Notes: generated from the sequence alone by a model not told the origin. A stretch of 64,000 bases of DNA from Candidatus Promineofilum glycogenicum (GCA_016707605.1 JADJHJ010000001.1:682001-746000); one strand, 5' to 3'; shown: positions 42,501 through 53,612, numbered from the stretch's first letter. Numbers and translations are program-made.

Positions 42501-43782
42501 GAGCGGAGAGGGCCGGCTTGCTGGCCCGGAGGGTCAGGACACAGAGAACGGTCAACAGCAATTCGGCCACGACCATCGACAGCGCCGGGCCGACCGGGCC
42601 GAAGCGCGGGATGAGCACCCAACTGAGCGCGGCGTGCAGGGTAAGCATCGCCCCGGTGAACGCGCCCAGAAGCGCCTGCCGGCCGTAGGCGATCAGATAA
42701 TGGGTCAGGGTGTGGTTGACAAAGGCGAGCACGAGTTGGACAGCCAGCACCTGGAAGACCAGGATGCCGGCCCCATACGCCGCGCCGTAGAGCCAGGGAA
42801 CCAGCCACGGCCCCAGCAGCCAGCCGCCCAGGGCCACCGCCGCGCCGATGGCCAGCAACAGCAGCGTGGCCCGCGTCCCCAGGCGGCGCGCCCCGGCGGC
42901 GTCGTGGCGCAGGGCCAACGTGAAGGCGGGGAAGACGGCGGCCATGATCGAGGCGGGGATGAGTTGGGCCGGCTCGGTCAGGCGGGCGGCGGCGCTGAAG
43001 TGGGCCACGGCCGTCTCGCCCAGGCGGAGTTGCAGCAGCAGCACGGCCAGCCGCACGTAGGCGATGGACAGGAAGATGGCCACGCCCAGAGGGAGCGATT
43101 GGCGCAGCAGGTAGCCCAGTTCGGCGCGCTGGCGCGGCAGACGGTGGACGGCCAGCGCCTCGCTCAGCCGGGTCAGCCAGCCGCCGCGCCGCAGCCAGGC
43201 CAGGCCGATGACGGCGAAGAGCAGCCCCACGGCCGCCTGACTGATAGCCAGCGCGCTCAGCGTCGGCCAGCGCCACAGGGCGATGACGCCGGCCAGGGCC
43301 AGCGCCAGCCGCGCTCCGGCCAACAGCCACGCCTCGACCCTCAAATTCTGCCGGCCGCGGAAGATGTAGCCAACGAACTCCGGGAACGACTGGAGCAGCG
43401 GCAGCAGCCCTAGCAAGAAGACCGCGCCGCGATCCACCGTCTGGCCACCGATCACGAACCAGAGGACGGCGGCGACGACGGCCGACAGGGCGATCTTGAG
43501 CCGCAACGCAGCCGTTACCAGCCTGTCGCCAGCCGGGCCGGCGGCGATCTCGCGGGTCAGCACCAGTTGCATACCCAGGTCGGTCAGTTGGGCCAGGACG
43601 AAGCCCAGCGCCAGCGCGTAGTTGTAGAGGCCGAAGCCCGCCTCGCCCAGGCGCCGCGCGGCGAACAGCACCAACGCAAAGAGAGCCAGACGGCCGATGA
43701 GTTCGGAGGCGAGTTTGATGGCGGCGTTGCGGCGAATGGTGGGGGTGAGCGACGGTTGTTGTTGTCGGTCCTGTTTTACCAC
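42460..43782 (-). CDS. Oligosaccharide flippase family protein (1)
   Basis: 440 residues with 12 or more predicted membrane helices of the Wzx/MATE-like polysaccharide exporter type (AARRLGEAGFGLYNYALALGFVLAQLTDLGMQLVLTRE at the start, LYGAAYGAGILVFQVLA later; each quoted in parts for recognition). Exports lipid-linked glycans. No ATG fits the N-terminus; GTG at 43782 is the best start. Sequence upstream of it is GC-rich leader and repeat. Confidence 0.82.
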   Translation of the reverse strand: MVKQDRQQQPSLTPTIRRNAAIKLASELIGRLALFALVLFAARRLGEAGFGLYNYALALGFVLAQLTDLGMQLVLTREIAAGPAGDRLVTAALRLKIALSAVVAAVLWFVIGGQTVDRGAVFLLGLLPLLQSFPEFVGYIFRGRQNLRVEAWLLAGARLALALAGVIALWRWPTLSALAISQAAVGLLFAVIGLAWLRRGGWLTRLSEALAVHRLPRQRAELGYLLRQSLPLGVAIFLSIAYVRLAVLLLQLRLGETAVAHFSAAARLTEPAQLIPASIMAAVFPAFTLALRHDAAGARRLGTRATLLLLAIGAAVALGGWLLGPWLVPWLYGAAYGAGILVFQVLAVQLVLAFVNHTLTHYLIAYGRQALLGAFTGAMLTLHAALSWVLIPRFGPVGPALSMVVAELLLTVLCVLTLRASKPALSALAPLDDGPDTIPA

Positions 43783-43837
43783 TGCGCGCAAGAGTAGCAC
43801 CGCCGGCCAGCACTGTCTAGCGTCTCTCAGGGAACAG

Positions 43838-43864
43838 TAGGGCGGGTTGCCAACCCGCCCTACA
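43838..43864. repeat. Palindrome GTAGGGCGGGTTG-CCAACCCGCCCTAC
   Basis: A perfect 27-base palindrome between two co-oriented genes. Its CTA (43860-43862) is the stop codon of the glycosyltransferase gene read on the minus strand. Confidence 0.85.
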
Positions 43865-45029
43865 AGAGCCGCCGGTAGCGCCAGCCGGCCAGCGCCGCCC
43901 GCCAGCGTTGGCGGCGGCCCGGCGGCCGGGTGCGGGCGAAGGTGGCGTCGTTGGCGTGTTGCGCGGCCAGCGTTGCCGCGGGGCCGGTCAGCACGTCGGC
44001 GCGCCGGGCCAGGCTGATGCCCCGGCCGGGCGTCCCGGCGATGACGTTGGCCTCGAGGGGCCACAGATCGCGGCCAAAGGCCAGCTCCACCCGGCGGCAG
44101 GGGCGAGTGGTCAGGACGTAGCCGGCCGTCAGCAGGCGCGATGGCTTCGTGGCGTAGAGATCGACCACGTAGTCATAGCCATGCAGCCGGTCGGTCAGCC
44201 GGTCGAGCCGCGCCGGCAGCAGTTCGTAGAAGCCATCGTAGACGGCCGCGGCGGCGTCGAGCGACAGAAAGCGGAAGTCGCGCCGCAACTCCTGCATGGG
44301 CACGCGGAAGTAGGCCGTGGCGTGGTCGAAGTGGGTTCCCGGCGCGCCGGGGTTGGTCGTCAGCGATTCGCGCGGGTAGACGTAGAGGCGGCCGGTCGCC
44401 GCCAGATAGCGCGCCTTCAGCCCCAGCCAGTCGTCGGCCGGCAGGGCGTTGAGCAGATCGTGGACGGCCGCCGCGCCCGCGTCCGGCCCGGCGGTTGCCG
44501 TCCATTCCCGGAATGCCCGCCACTGCGCCGCCGTGTAGACCTGCCCCTGCGGCGTACTCAGTTGCAGAAAGTAAACGTCGTCATCGTCGAGTAGGGGCAC
44601 GAACGGCTGGTGGGTGAAGCCGTTGGCCCACGGGCTGTTGAGCGACAGGCCGGCCAGCCGGTCGTCGCCGGCGTAGGCGGCCAGCGCCTGCCGGGCGTAG
44701 GCGTGGAAGCGGGCCGAGACGAGCAGGTCGTCCTCCAGCAGCGCGACCGCGCCGTAGGTTTCGGCCGCCGCGCCACAGTAGAAGACGTTGCCCACCAGCC
44801 CCAGCGGCGCGGGTTGGACGACGATCTCCAGCGGGCCGTGGGGCCAGCGAAAGGCGCGCGCCAGCGCCAGCACGGCGGCGTTGGCCGGGGCGTGGTGGGC
44901 GTCGGCCGGGCAGTCGACGGCGATGAGCAGCGGCGTACCGGCAGCCACGTCGGCAGCGGCCAGTGCCGCCAGCAGCCGGGCCAGCGACGCCGGGCGATTG
45001 AAGGCGGGTATGGCGATGGCCGGGATCAT
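43860..45029 (-). CDS. Family 2-like glycosyltransferase
   Basis: 389 residues. The N-terminus IPAIAIPAFNRPASLARLLAAL and LLIAVDCPADAHH fit the GT-A nucleotide-binding part. VALLEDDLLVSARFHAYARQAL carries the EDD metal motif. Similar proteins are annotated as glycosyltransferases in polysaccharide loci, but the acceptor is unknown. It overlaps the flippase gene upstream by four bases, and its stop codon is provided by the palindrome at its 3' end. Confidence 0.72.
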   Translation of the reverse strand: MIPAIAIPAFNRPASLARLLAALAAADVAAGTPLLIAVDCPADAHHAPANAAVLALARAFRWPHGPLEIVVQPAPLGLVGNVFYCGAAAETYGAVALLEDDLLVSARFHAYARQALAAYAGDDRLAGLSLNSPWANGFTHQPFVPLLDDDDVYFLQLSTPQGQVYTAAQWRAFREWTATAGPDAGAAAVHDLLNALPADDWLGLKARYLAATGRLYVYPRESLTTNPGAPGTHFDHATAYFRVPMQELRRDFRFLSLDAAAAVYDGFYELLPARLDRLTDRLHGYDYVVDLYATKPSRLLTAGYVLTTRPCRRVELAFGRDLWPLEANVIAGTPGRGISLARRADVLTGPAATLAAQHANDATFARTRPPGRRQRWRAALAGWRYRRLL

Positions 45030-46285
45030 CGGCCCACTTCCAACGGCTGCCGGTTGCCGCTATTGGCGACGCTCTTCAAGATCGCCACCTGCGCCACCTC
45101 ACCGGCCACCAGCCCCAGCGCCGCCCCCGTCAAGCCGTAGCCGCCGATGAGCCAGGCCGTCAGCCCGCCGCCGATGAGCAACGTCAGGGCCATGCTCACC
45201 GCCGCGGCCCGCTCTCGCCCGGCGACGACCAGGTCGAACGACAGCTTGAAGGCCACCACCGTCGGCGGCAGGCTCCAGGCCATGAGGCGCAGCGCGCCGG
45301 CGGCCGATTCGTAGCCCGGCCCGAAGAGCAGGGCCATGATCGGCCCGGCCAGCGCGGTCGTCAGCGCTGCCAGCAGCACGGCAACAGCCAGCAGGGCGGC
45401 GAAGGCCCGGCGATAGACGCGGCCGGAGCCATCGCCGCGCCGCCTCTGAGCCAGAATGGGGAACATGGCCCCGAAGAAGGCCGCCGGCAGCATCTTCAGC
45501 GCTTCGACGACGCGGGCGGCGGCGCTATAGGCCCCGGCCGCAGCGTCACCTTCGAGTAGCGAGAGCAGCAGAACGCCCGAGCGCTGGTAGAGCAGCGACA
45601 GCAGCATCAGCGCCGCCAGCCCCGCGCCCAGCCGCAGCGCCCGGCCCAGCACTGGCGACGATGGCCACACCCAGCGCCGCCGGAAACCGGGCAACCCGCG
45701 CCGCGCCAGCCCGGCCGCGGCCAACGCCCCCGCCACCTGGGCCACGACGAAGACGCCCGCCGCCGCCGTCAGTCCGCCGCCGCCAATCGCCAGCACCAGC
45801 CCGCCCAGCGCCAGCGCCGTCGCCGTCACCAGGGTAAAGACGAGGAAGTGGCCCATGCGCTCGTGGGCGCGCAGGAGGGCGCTATCGACGGTGGAGAAGG
45901 CCAGCGGGAAGAGAGCCAGGGCGGCCAGACGCAGGGCGGGCAATGTGTCCGGCGATTGGTTGGGCAGGCGCGGGGCCAGCAGCCACAGCCCGGCGACGAA
46001 GACGGCCGCCAGGGTTAACTGGATGAGCAGAACGGCGCTGATGGTCTGCGGTACGGACGACGCGGTCTCATCCGGCGCGGCGCGCGCGGCGGCCACGTCG
46101 CGGATGAGCAGGGTGTCCAGCCCGAAGGTCGTGGCCGCGTTGCCGATCAACACCACGGCCGAAATGAAGGCGAACTGCCCCAGGCCGGCCTGGCCCAAAG
46201 AGCGGGCTATCGCCGCCGTGAACAGCAGCCCCAACGCCTGCCCGGCCAGCCGCGCCGCCAGCAGCCACAACGAACTGAGACCCAC
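45026..46285 (-). CDS. Oligosaccharide flippase family protein (2)
   Basis: 419 residues from GTG at 46285, with about 12 membrane helices of the polysaccharide-exporter (MATE-like) type: ARSLGQAGLGQFAFISAVVLIGNAATTFG, ALLRAHERMGHFLV and LFGPGYESAAGALRLMAWSLPP are typical stretches (partial quotes). No ATG is near the expected N-terminus. The open frame continues upstream to 46666 but there it runs through palindromic repeats. Second flippase of the locus, so two export systems or two substrates are likely. Confidence 0.8.
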   Translation of the reverse strand: MGLSSLWLLAARLAGQALGLLFTAAIARSLGQAGLGQFAFISAVVLIGNAATTFGLDTLLIRDVAAARAAPDETASSVPQTISAVLLIQLTLAAVFVAGLWLLAPRLPNQSPDTLPALRLAALALFPLAFSTVDSALLRAHERMGHFLVFTLVTATALALGGLVLAIGGGGLTAAAGVFVVAQVAGALAAAGLARRGLPGFRRRWVWPSSPVLGRALRLGAGLAALMLLSLLYQRSGVLLLSLLEGDAAAGAYSAAARVVEALKMLPAAFFGAMFPILAQRRRGDGSGRVYRRAFAALLAVAVLLAALTTALAGPIMALLFGPGYESAAGALRLMAWSLPPTVVAFKLSFDLVVAGRERAAAVSMALTLLIGGGLTAWLIGGYGLTGAALGLVAGEVAQVAILKSVANSGNRQPLEVGR

Positions 46286-46304
46286 GCGGCGCAGCCAGCC
46301 GTCC

Positions 46305-46681
46305 CTGGCCGGACGAAACCCATTGAAGTGGGTTGACGGCTTTCCAACCGGCTTATGAAGTTTTGCAAAATAATGAGGTAGGGGCGGGACAATGCGGCCG
46401 ACGGTTCTTGTCTTGCAGAACGGTGTCGCTGCCGCATTGTCTCGCCCCTCTTCAAGGAGGAAGGAGGAAGGAGGAAGGATGAGCCGCGGTCTCAACTTCA
46501 TCCTTCCTCCTTCAGCCCTCATCCTTAGGCGGCGGGGCGAGACAACCGGCGACCGACGTTCAGGTGATCGGACGAGGTTCCGCGCGCCGGTTGTCCCGCC
46601 CCTACGACACCTTATTATTTCTCTAACCTTCATCAGCCGGTTTTGTGTGGCAGCCGTGGGATTCATCCCACGAGGTTTGGC
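46305..46681. repeat. Compound block of nested inverted repeats
   Basis: At least four inverted repeats are stacked here: CCCATTGAAGTGGGTT (about 46318-46334); GGGGCGGGACAATGCGGC with GCCGCATTGTCTCGCCCC (about 46382-46446); AAGGAGGAAGGATGAG-type units with their complement (about 46455-46530); GGGGCGAGACAACCGGCG with CGCCGGTTGTCCCGCCCC (about 46534-46602). GTGGGATTCATCCCAC follows near 46657. No gene is seen. Confidence 0.8.
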
Positions 46682-49108
46682 TTATCCAATGAACTCCATC
46701 GTCAGGATGAAGAAGTCCCCCCAGCCGTTGAACGGCCAACGGGGCGCGAGCGCGTCGTCGAGGCGCACCAGTTGGCCGAACAGGCGCGGGTGGTTGACGG
46801 CAAACGTCTTGTTGTCGGCCGTCGGCGTGAAGACCGACAGCCCCTCCTGGCGCACCGGCCGGAAGCGCGGCCCGAAGGCGCGCCGGACGGCGGCGGCGCT
46901 GAAGTAATAGGTCATGAAGTGGACGCCCTCGACGTGGGCCAGCGTGCCGCCAGGGCGCAGCCGGCGCGTGCCGACGCGCGCGTCCTTGGGGATGACGGCC
47001 AGTTCCCAGGGGCAAATGCGGGGCATGACAACGACGGTGGCCCGCGCGCCCGGCTTCAGCAGGCGCGGCAGATGGCGGGTCACGGCCGTCAGGTCGGCGA
47101 TGCAGTTCAGCCCGCCGGAGTTGGAGTAGAGGCCGTCGAACGGGCCGCCGGTCAGTTGGTCGAGGTCGGTGAAGGACAGCGCCTCGACCGTCAGCCGCTC
47201 GCCCAGGCCCAGCCGGGCGCGCTTCTCTTCGATGGCGGCGATCATCCCCGGCGCGAAGTCGGTGGCGTGGACGCGGAAGCCGCGACTAACCAACTCGGCG
47301 GCGTCCTGGCCCGTGCCGGCGTTGATCTCCAGCAGATGGCCGCCGGCGGGCATGACGGCGGCGACGTGGTCGTAGAACTTGCGCCGCATCCGGGCCATGT
47401 TTGCGTGGTTCTCGCCGAAGGCGTCGTAGATGGTGGATTTGCGGCTGAAGGCTTCAGCGACGTTCTCGTAATGGGCGGCCGGGAGATCAGGTTCCAGGTT
47501 CCAGGTTCCAGGGGCCAGGGAGGAGGAACGTTCCTCTTCCCTGGCCCCTGGAACCTGGAACCTGGAACCTTCCCCGGGCTGCGGCGTCGGTTGGGCCGCC
47601 TCTTCGAGGGACATGTGCGCCGGCGGGCGGACGGCCGGCGGCGGGGCGGCGGCCAGTTGGTCGAGTTGGGCGCGGGCGGCGGGCAGGGTGGCCCAATGGT
47701 AGGCGGCGGCGGCCAGGGCGCGGGCGTGGCCCGGCCGCCAGGCGGCCGGCCGGGCGGCCACGCGCCGCGCCTCGGCCACGGCCCGCCGGGCGCGAAACTC
47801 CTTGTGCAGCACGGTATGGAGTTGACGGTAGAAGACTGTCGAGAACGGCCCTTCGTAGAGCATGTCCAGGTCGGCCGAGTCGATCCAGTTCTGCTTGTCG
47901 CTCAACTGGGCGCGGACGCTGGCGTGGAACTTGGTGCCCGGCAGCGGGTAGGAGACGGACATGCCGATGTCGTCGGGGCGGGCGTCGCGCACCATTTGCA
48001 GCGTGGCCTCGATGTCGTCGCGTGTCTCGCCGGGGTAGCCGAATTGCAGGAAGAAGCCGACGCGCACGCCGGCGTCGTGGAGGCGGCCGGCGGCGTCGCG
48101 GATTTGCTCGACGGTCGTGCCCTTCTCCATCGCGTTCAGGATGCGCTGGGAACCCGACTCGGCCCCCAGCCAGACGATCTCCGCCCCGGCGCGAGCCAGG
48201 GCCAGCACGTCGGCCTGGCTGCGCACGATCAGGTCGGCCCGGCTGAGGCACTTGAACGGCACGCGGGCGTCGCGGGCCTCGACCGCCTCGGCGAAGCGCG
48301 CCCACCAGCCGGGCTTCAACCCCATGATGTCGTCGGCGAACCAGACGTGGTCGGGGGCGTAGGTCTCCTTCAGCCAGCGCATCTCCTCGGCCACGCTCTC
48401 CGGGCTGCGCGAGTGGTAGCGCTGGCCCCAGATGGGTTTGGCGCACCAGTTGCAGTGGTAGGGGCAGCCGCGCGTGGTGACCATGTTCATGGAGTAGCGG
48501 CCGTGGTTCTCGCGCCAGACGCGGCGATAGCGGTCAACGTCCACCAGATCCCAGGCCGGAAAGGGCAGGGCGTCCACGTTGGCGATGGGCGGGCGGCGCG
48601 GGTTGGTTCGCGGGCGGTTGTCGTCGCAAGTGGCCAGGCCGCGAATGTCGCCCGGCGGTGTGGCCGTCCGCTCGCTGAGGCTGTCGATCAGTTCGACCAG
48701 CGTCTCCTCGCCCTCGCCCAGCAGGACGTAGTGCGCCCCGGCGCGCAGATAGGCGGCGCTGTGGTCGCTGGCGTCGGAGCCGGCGACGATGACGGTGCAG
48801 CCGCGGGCCGCGGCCATGGCCGACATGGTGAAGGCCGCCTCGCGCATGCGCAGCAGACACATCTTGGTCAGATAGTTGAAGTTGTCTTCGTAGATGACGG
48901 CGAATCGTGGCTGGTACGTGTCCAGAGCTACGGCCCACTCTGCTTCCGATTCGGCCAGCATGGCGTCGAACAGGGCGACTTCGTAGCCGGCGCGACGCAT
49001 GACGGCCGCGGCGTAGAGCGTGCCCAGGGGCGGGTAGGGCTGTTGCGCCGCCCACAGTTTGGGGTCGAAGCGCAGGTAGTACGACTGGCCAAAGAGGATG
49101 TCGGTCAT
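46682..49108 (-). CDS. B12-binding radical SAM protein fused to a SAM methyltransferase
   Basis: 808 residues. Residues 1 to about 170 are a B12-binding-like domain (PPLGTLYAAAVMRRAGYEVALFD, VIVAGSDASDHSAAYLRAGA). The radical SAM domain has VTTRGCPYHCNWCAKPIWG (C-x3-C-x2-C) and GAESGSQRILNAMEKGTT. From about 570 a class I methyltransferase follows (HLLEINAGTGQDAAELVSRG motif I, YSNSGGLNCIADL). The two halves are joined by a Pro-rich linker that contains an in-frame heptamer repeat (47488-47570). It lies in the polysaccharide locus, overlaps the nucleotidyltransferase by four bases, and its substrate is unknown. Confidence 0.87.
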   Translation of the reverse strand: MTDILFGQSYYLRFDPKLWAAQQPYPPLGTLYAAAVMRRAGYEVALFDAMLAESEAEWAVALDTYQPRFAVIYEDNFNYLTKMCLLRMREAAFTMSAMAAARGCTVIVAGSDASDHSAAYLRAGAHYVLLGEGEETLVELIDSLSERTATPPGDIRGLATCDDNRPRTNPRRPPIANVDALPFPAWDLVDVDRYRRVWRENHGRYSMNMVTTRGCPYHCNWCAKPIWGQRYHSRSPESVAEEMRWLKETYAPDHVWFADDIMGLKPGWWARFAEAVEARDARVPFKCLSRADLIVRSQADVLALARAGAEIVWLGAESGSQRILNAMEKGTTVEQIRDAAGRLHDAGVRVGFFLQFGYPGETRDDIEATLQMVRDARPDDIGMSVSYPLPGTKFHASVRAQLSDKQNWIDSADLDMLYEGPFSTVFYRQLHTVLHKEFRARRAVAEARRVAARPAAWRPGHARALAAAAYHWATLPAARAQLDQLAAAPPPAVRPPAHMSLEEAAQPTPQPGEGSRFQVPGAREEERSSSLAPGTWNLEPDLPAAHYENVAEAFSRKSTIYDAFGENHANMARMRRKFYDHVAAVMPAGGHLLEINAGTGQDAAELVSRGFRVHATDFAPGMIAAIEEKRARLGLGERLTVEALSFTDLDQLTGGPFDGLYSNSGGLNCIADLTAVTRHLPRLLKPGARATVVVMPRICPWELAVIPKDARVGTRRLRPGGTLAHVEGVHFMTYYFSAAAVRRAFGPRFRPVRQEGLSVFTPTADNKTFAVNHPRLFGQLVRLDDALAPRWPFNGWGDFFILTMEFIG
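47488..47570. repeat. Inverted repeat with GGTTCCA heptamers inside the radical SAM-methyltransferase gene
   Basis: The arms AGGTTCCAGGTTCCAGG(onward) and CCTGGAACCTGGAACCT are complementary. It sits precisely at the boundary between the two catalytic parts. Confidence 0.88.
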
Positions 49109-50046
49109 GGGGTGGCCTCGACGCTCGCGTCATCGGCCGGGCCGACGGCTGCGGCCACTGGTGCGCGTTGGGTGTAGGCGCTGATCACCCGTTGCTTGTG
49201 GCGGTTGAAGTGCCCTTTGCACGTGTCGGCCGAGAAGTCCGACTCCTGCCAGCCGTGGTAAATGCCGCGGAATTTGCGTATCTTGCGCGCCATCTCCCAG
49301 TGGTCGAGGCGACGCCCGGCGGGCGTGGCCAGCGTCCTCTCCAGCAGGCCGCGACGTGACGAGTTGGGCAGCCGGCGCAGGTAGGGCCGGGCCTCGTTGA
49401 GGGTGGGCGGCGCGCCGGCGGCGTTGGGCAAATAGCGGGCGGTCCAGTCATTGGCGCGGCGCAAGGCATCGTAGACGCCGCAGCCATAGAGGGGAACCAT
49501 CTGCGCCACTTCGTGGGCGGTGTAGAGGTTGCGGTCGCTCAGGCGCAGCGCCCGCTCGCTCAGGAAGTAGTTGGGGCACACCTCCTGCCCCTGTCGCGCC
49601 GCCCAGCGCACAATGAGCAGGACGAAGGCCCGCGAGACCCACAGGTGGTCGTCGGCAGTGACGACGAGGTAGTCGATGTCGCCGCCGTGGGCGACGTTGT
49701 TGACCGATAGCGAGCCGGTGACGGCGACCATGCGCACGAAGGGCATGCGGGCGATGAGCCGGCCATAGGTCACGGCCGCCGGCCATAGCTCGCGCGAAGC
49801 CGCCAGCCGCTCGCGCCGCAGCTCGGCTACATCCTCGCGGCCGGGCAGCATGTACAGGCCGTCGCGGCGGCTGAGGCGCGCGGGAACCAGTCGCCCGTCG
49901 AGCAGGCGGGTGGTTTCGGCTGAAGTGAGCGGCAAGCGAATGAGGTAGCGATGAATTTCGGCCGGGGTCAACGGGTAGTCAAAAACGTCCACGTAGGACA
50001 CCGTGTTGACGATCGCCTGCTCCGCATCGAACCAGGTAGTTCTCAT
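49105..50046 (-). CDS. Nucleotidyltransferase-domain protein
   Basis: 313 residues from ATG at 50046. An N-terminal winged-helix-like part (VDVFDYPLTPAEIHRYL) is followed by a nucleotidyltransferase core with MVAVTGSLSVNNVAHGGDIDYLVVTADDHLW, which has the GS and D-x-D residues of the Pol-beta superfamily. The rest is helical. Similar proteins are often found in glycan loci, but the substrate is unknown. First gene of the minus-strand operon that includes the radical SAM fusion; a TATAAT promoter lies 64 bases upstream. Confidence 0.7.
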   Translation of the reverse strand: MRTTWFDAEQAIVNTVSYVDVFDYPLTPAEIHRYLIRLPLTSAETTRLLDGRLVPARLSRRDGLYMLPGREDVAELRRERLAASRELWPAAVTYGRLIARMPFVRMVAVTGSLSVNNVAHGGDIDYLVVTADDHLWVSRAFVLLIVRWAARQGQEVCPNYFLSERALRLSDRNLYTAHEVAQMVPLYGCGVYDALRRANDWTARYLPNAAGAPPTLNEARPYLRRLPNSSRRGLLERTLATPAGRRLDHWEMARKIRKFRGIYHGWQESDFSADTCKGHFNRHKQRVISAYTQRAPVAAAVGPADDASVEATP

Positions 50047-50109
50047 TGGGCTGTAAAACGAGCTTCTACACGGCTGTGGTCTGTAGACGTAAGCCGACTC
50101 ATCGGGTAC

Positions 50110-50138
50110 ATTATACTGACTCCCCCGGCGGGCGTCTA
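50110..50138 (-). promoter_or_regulatory. Promoter of the nucleotidyltransferase-radical SAM operon
   Basis: On the minus strand TAGACG (50138-50133), a 17-base spacer and TATAAT (50115-50110). The start would be near 50103, about 57 bases before the ATG at 50046. Confidence 0.65.
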
Positions 50139-50150
50139 GGGCCGGGGCGT

Positions 50151-50214
50151 AGCGCGATTCTCCCGCATCGCGACCCTTGACAGACGACGCGATTCGGGAG
50201 AATCGCGTTACGGT
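50151..50214. repeat. Inverted repeat, GCGATTC-GAATCGC family, two-armed
   Basis: GCGCGATTCTCCCG and CGGGAGAATCGCG are separated by about 30 bases, between the divergent promoter and zwf. Confidence 0.75.
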
Positions 50215-50234
50215 GTGGTTGGAGGCCAGGTGGA

Positions 50235-51701
<1,467 letters not shown>

Positions 51702-51704
<3 letters not shown>

Positions 51705-51766
51705 GGATTAGGGATTAGGGATTAGGGAAGAGCGTTCTTCCCTAATCCCTAATCCCTAATCCCTTT
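51702..51766. repeat. Inverted repeat with TTAGGGA heptamer arms (copy 2)
   Basis: Three TTAGGGA units, a short centre and three complementary units lie between the convergent zwf and helicase genes. The zwf stop and the helicase 3' end both lie in or beside it. Confidence 0.9.
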
Positions 51767-52351
51767 CTTCCTGAAGATAGCGATACAACACCCCCAACAC
51801 CGTCGCCGGCTCCGTCTCCTGGTCGCCGCGGGGGCGGCGGGTGGCGCGGCTGCGGCTGATTTGCAGGAAGCGGCGGGCGCGGGTGATGCCGACGTAGAGC
51901 AGGCGCAGGCGCTCGCAGATGACCTCAATGTGGGCCGACTCAGTGGCCGTCCGGTTGGCGTGCAGCCCCGCCTCGGCGCGCATCAGATAGCGCAGTTGGG
52001 CCGTGGCCTCGGCGTTGGGGTCGCCGCCCAGGAAGTCGTGGACGCCCAGGAAGGGGGCTTCCAGCGTGCCGGGAATCCACATGCCGTCGATGCCCACCAG
52101 GAAGACGGCGTCCCACTCCAGCCCCTTGCTGCTGTGCTGCGTGGCCAGCGAGATGCGGCCGGGCTTTGGCTCGTAGCCCAGTTCGCCGCCGCGCATGATG
52201 TTGAGCGTGCGGCGGCCGGAGGCGACCATCTGCAACTGGGCCACCAGCTCCGGCAAGCGCCACTCCGGCTGCGCCTCGCGCCACAGGCGCAGTTGGGCGG
52301 CGATCTGGTAGGCGATGGCCAGGTCTAGTTCGGCCGGCTCCTGAGGGGAAG

Positions 52352-52425
52352 AGGGGCCAGGGGCCAGGGGCCAGGGGCCAGGGGCAGAGGCTTCTGCCCT
52401 GGAACCTGGCTGGAACCTGGCCCCT
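52352..52425. repeat. Inverted repeat with GGGCCAG/GGTTCCA heptamers inside the helicase gene
   Basis: Four GGGCCAG-type units and complementary CTGGAAC and CTGGCCC units. It encodes a Pro/Gly/Ala-rich insert in a non-motif region. Confidence 0.87.
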
Positions 52426-53538
52426 AGAAAGAGCGTATCGGCCAACGCCAGCGCCAGATCATCCACGGGCAACGTCCGCAGGTCGAAGTTGGCCCGCAGG
52501 AAGTCGGCCAGCCGCTCCAGCCGGGCCACGTCGTCCTCGGTGGCCACGCCGACGGGCAGGGCAGCAGCGATCTCCTCGTCTTCGCGGGGGAAGAGCAGCG
52601 TCTCCGGCCGGTGGACGCTGCGCAACAGCGCCCGGAAGCGGCCCGTCTCCTCCGTTTCGTCGGGCTGGGCGTCGTAGAAGGGGCCGCTCTCGCGCAGTTC
52701 CGACAGGCCGCTGTGGGCCGATTGCAGGGCGCGCGTATCCAGCGGGTTGGCCAGCACGGCCAGCACGGCGTGAAGGGCGGCGGCCACTTCGCGCTCCCGC
52801 CCACTGCCGCGCAGCAGGTTGTCGTAGTCGGCGTTCAGCCCGTCCAGGTGACGGGCGACGGCAAAGCCCGTCTGGTGCGTCGGGACGAGGACAGCCAGGG
52901 TGTGCTGCGGGTGCTCCTGGGTGTACTCCCAGGCCAGGCGGGCCACGGCCGGCAGCTCCTCTTCTTCGCGGTGGCGGTAGACGCGAATGCGCATCTCGGC
53001 TTCGCTGTCGGGTGGGTTGGGCTGGGTGTCGCCGGGCGGCGCGGGCAGGATGTCCTGGCGGCGGAAGGCGTCGCTGCGCACTTCGGGCACGGGGTGGTTG
53101 TCGATCGTCCAGTTGAGCAGGGCGTTGGCCGCGCCGATGATCAGCCGGGCGGAACGGCCGCTGTTGGGCAGGGTGCGGTCGGCCACGTCGGGCCGGTCGA
53201 TGAAGCGCGAGAAGAAGCGCGGGTGGGCGGCGGTGAAGGTGCTGGTGATGGCCTGGTTGGGGTCGCCGACGCGCACCCAGTTGCCGGAGGGGCCGGTCAG
53301 TTGTTCCAGCAGCGTCTCTTGCAAGGGCACGCTGTCCTGGGCTTCGTCTTCCAGCACGTAGGGCCAGCGCTGGCGCAGGGCGGCCACCAGGTCAGGCTCG
53401 TGCTCCAGCCGGTCGGCGGCCGTCCAGATGAGGTCGTCGTAGTCCAGCCCCCCCTGCCGGGCCAGCGCCGTCTGGTAGCGGCTGTAGATGCCGGCCAGCA
53501 TGTACATGAGGGGGGAGCGGGCTACGTCGGGCGCGGAA

Positions 53539-53612
53539 CCCTCTCCCCAGCCCTCTCCCGAGGGGGGCCTCCCGGGGGTTCCCCTCGCCCCTAGGGGGCT
53601 GGGAGAGGGTTC
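53539..53612. repeat. CCCTCTCCCCAGCCC palindrome inside the helicase gene
   Basis: CCCTCTCCCCAGCCCTCTCC and GGGCTGGGAGAGGG flank a GC-rich centre. In the minus-strand frame of the N-terminal helicase piece it supplies a TAG. Confidence 0.85.

Noticed and set aside
46286..46666. N-terminal extension of flippase 2
   Set aside because: It translates palindromic repeats, has no conserved residues, and starts inside the compound repeat block.
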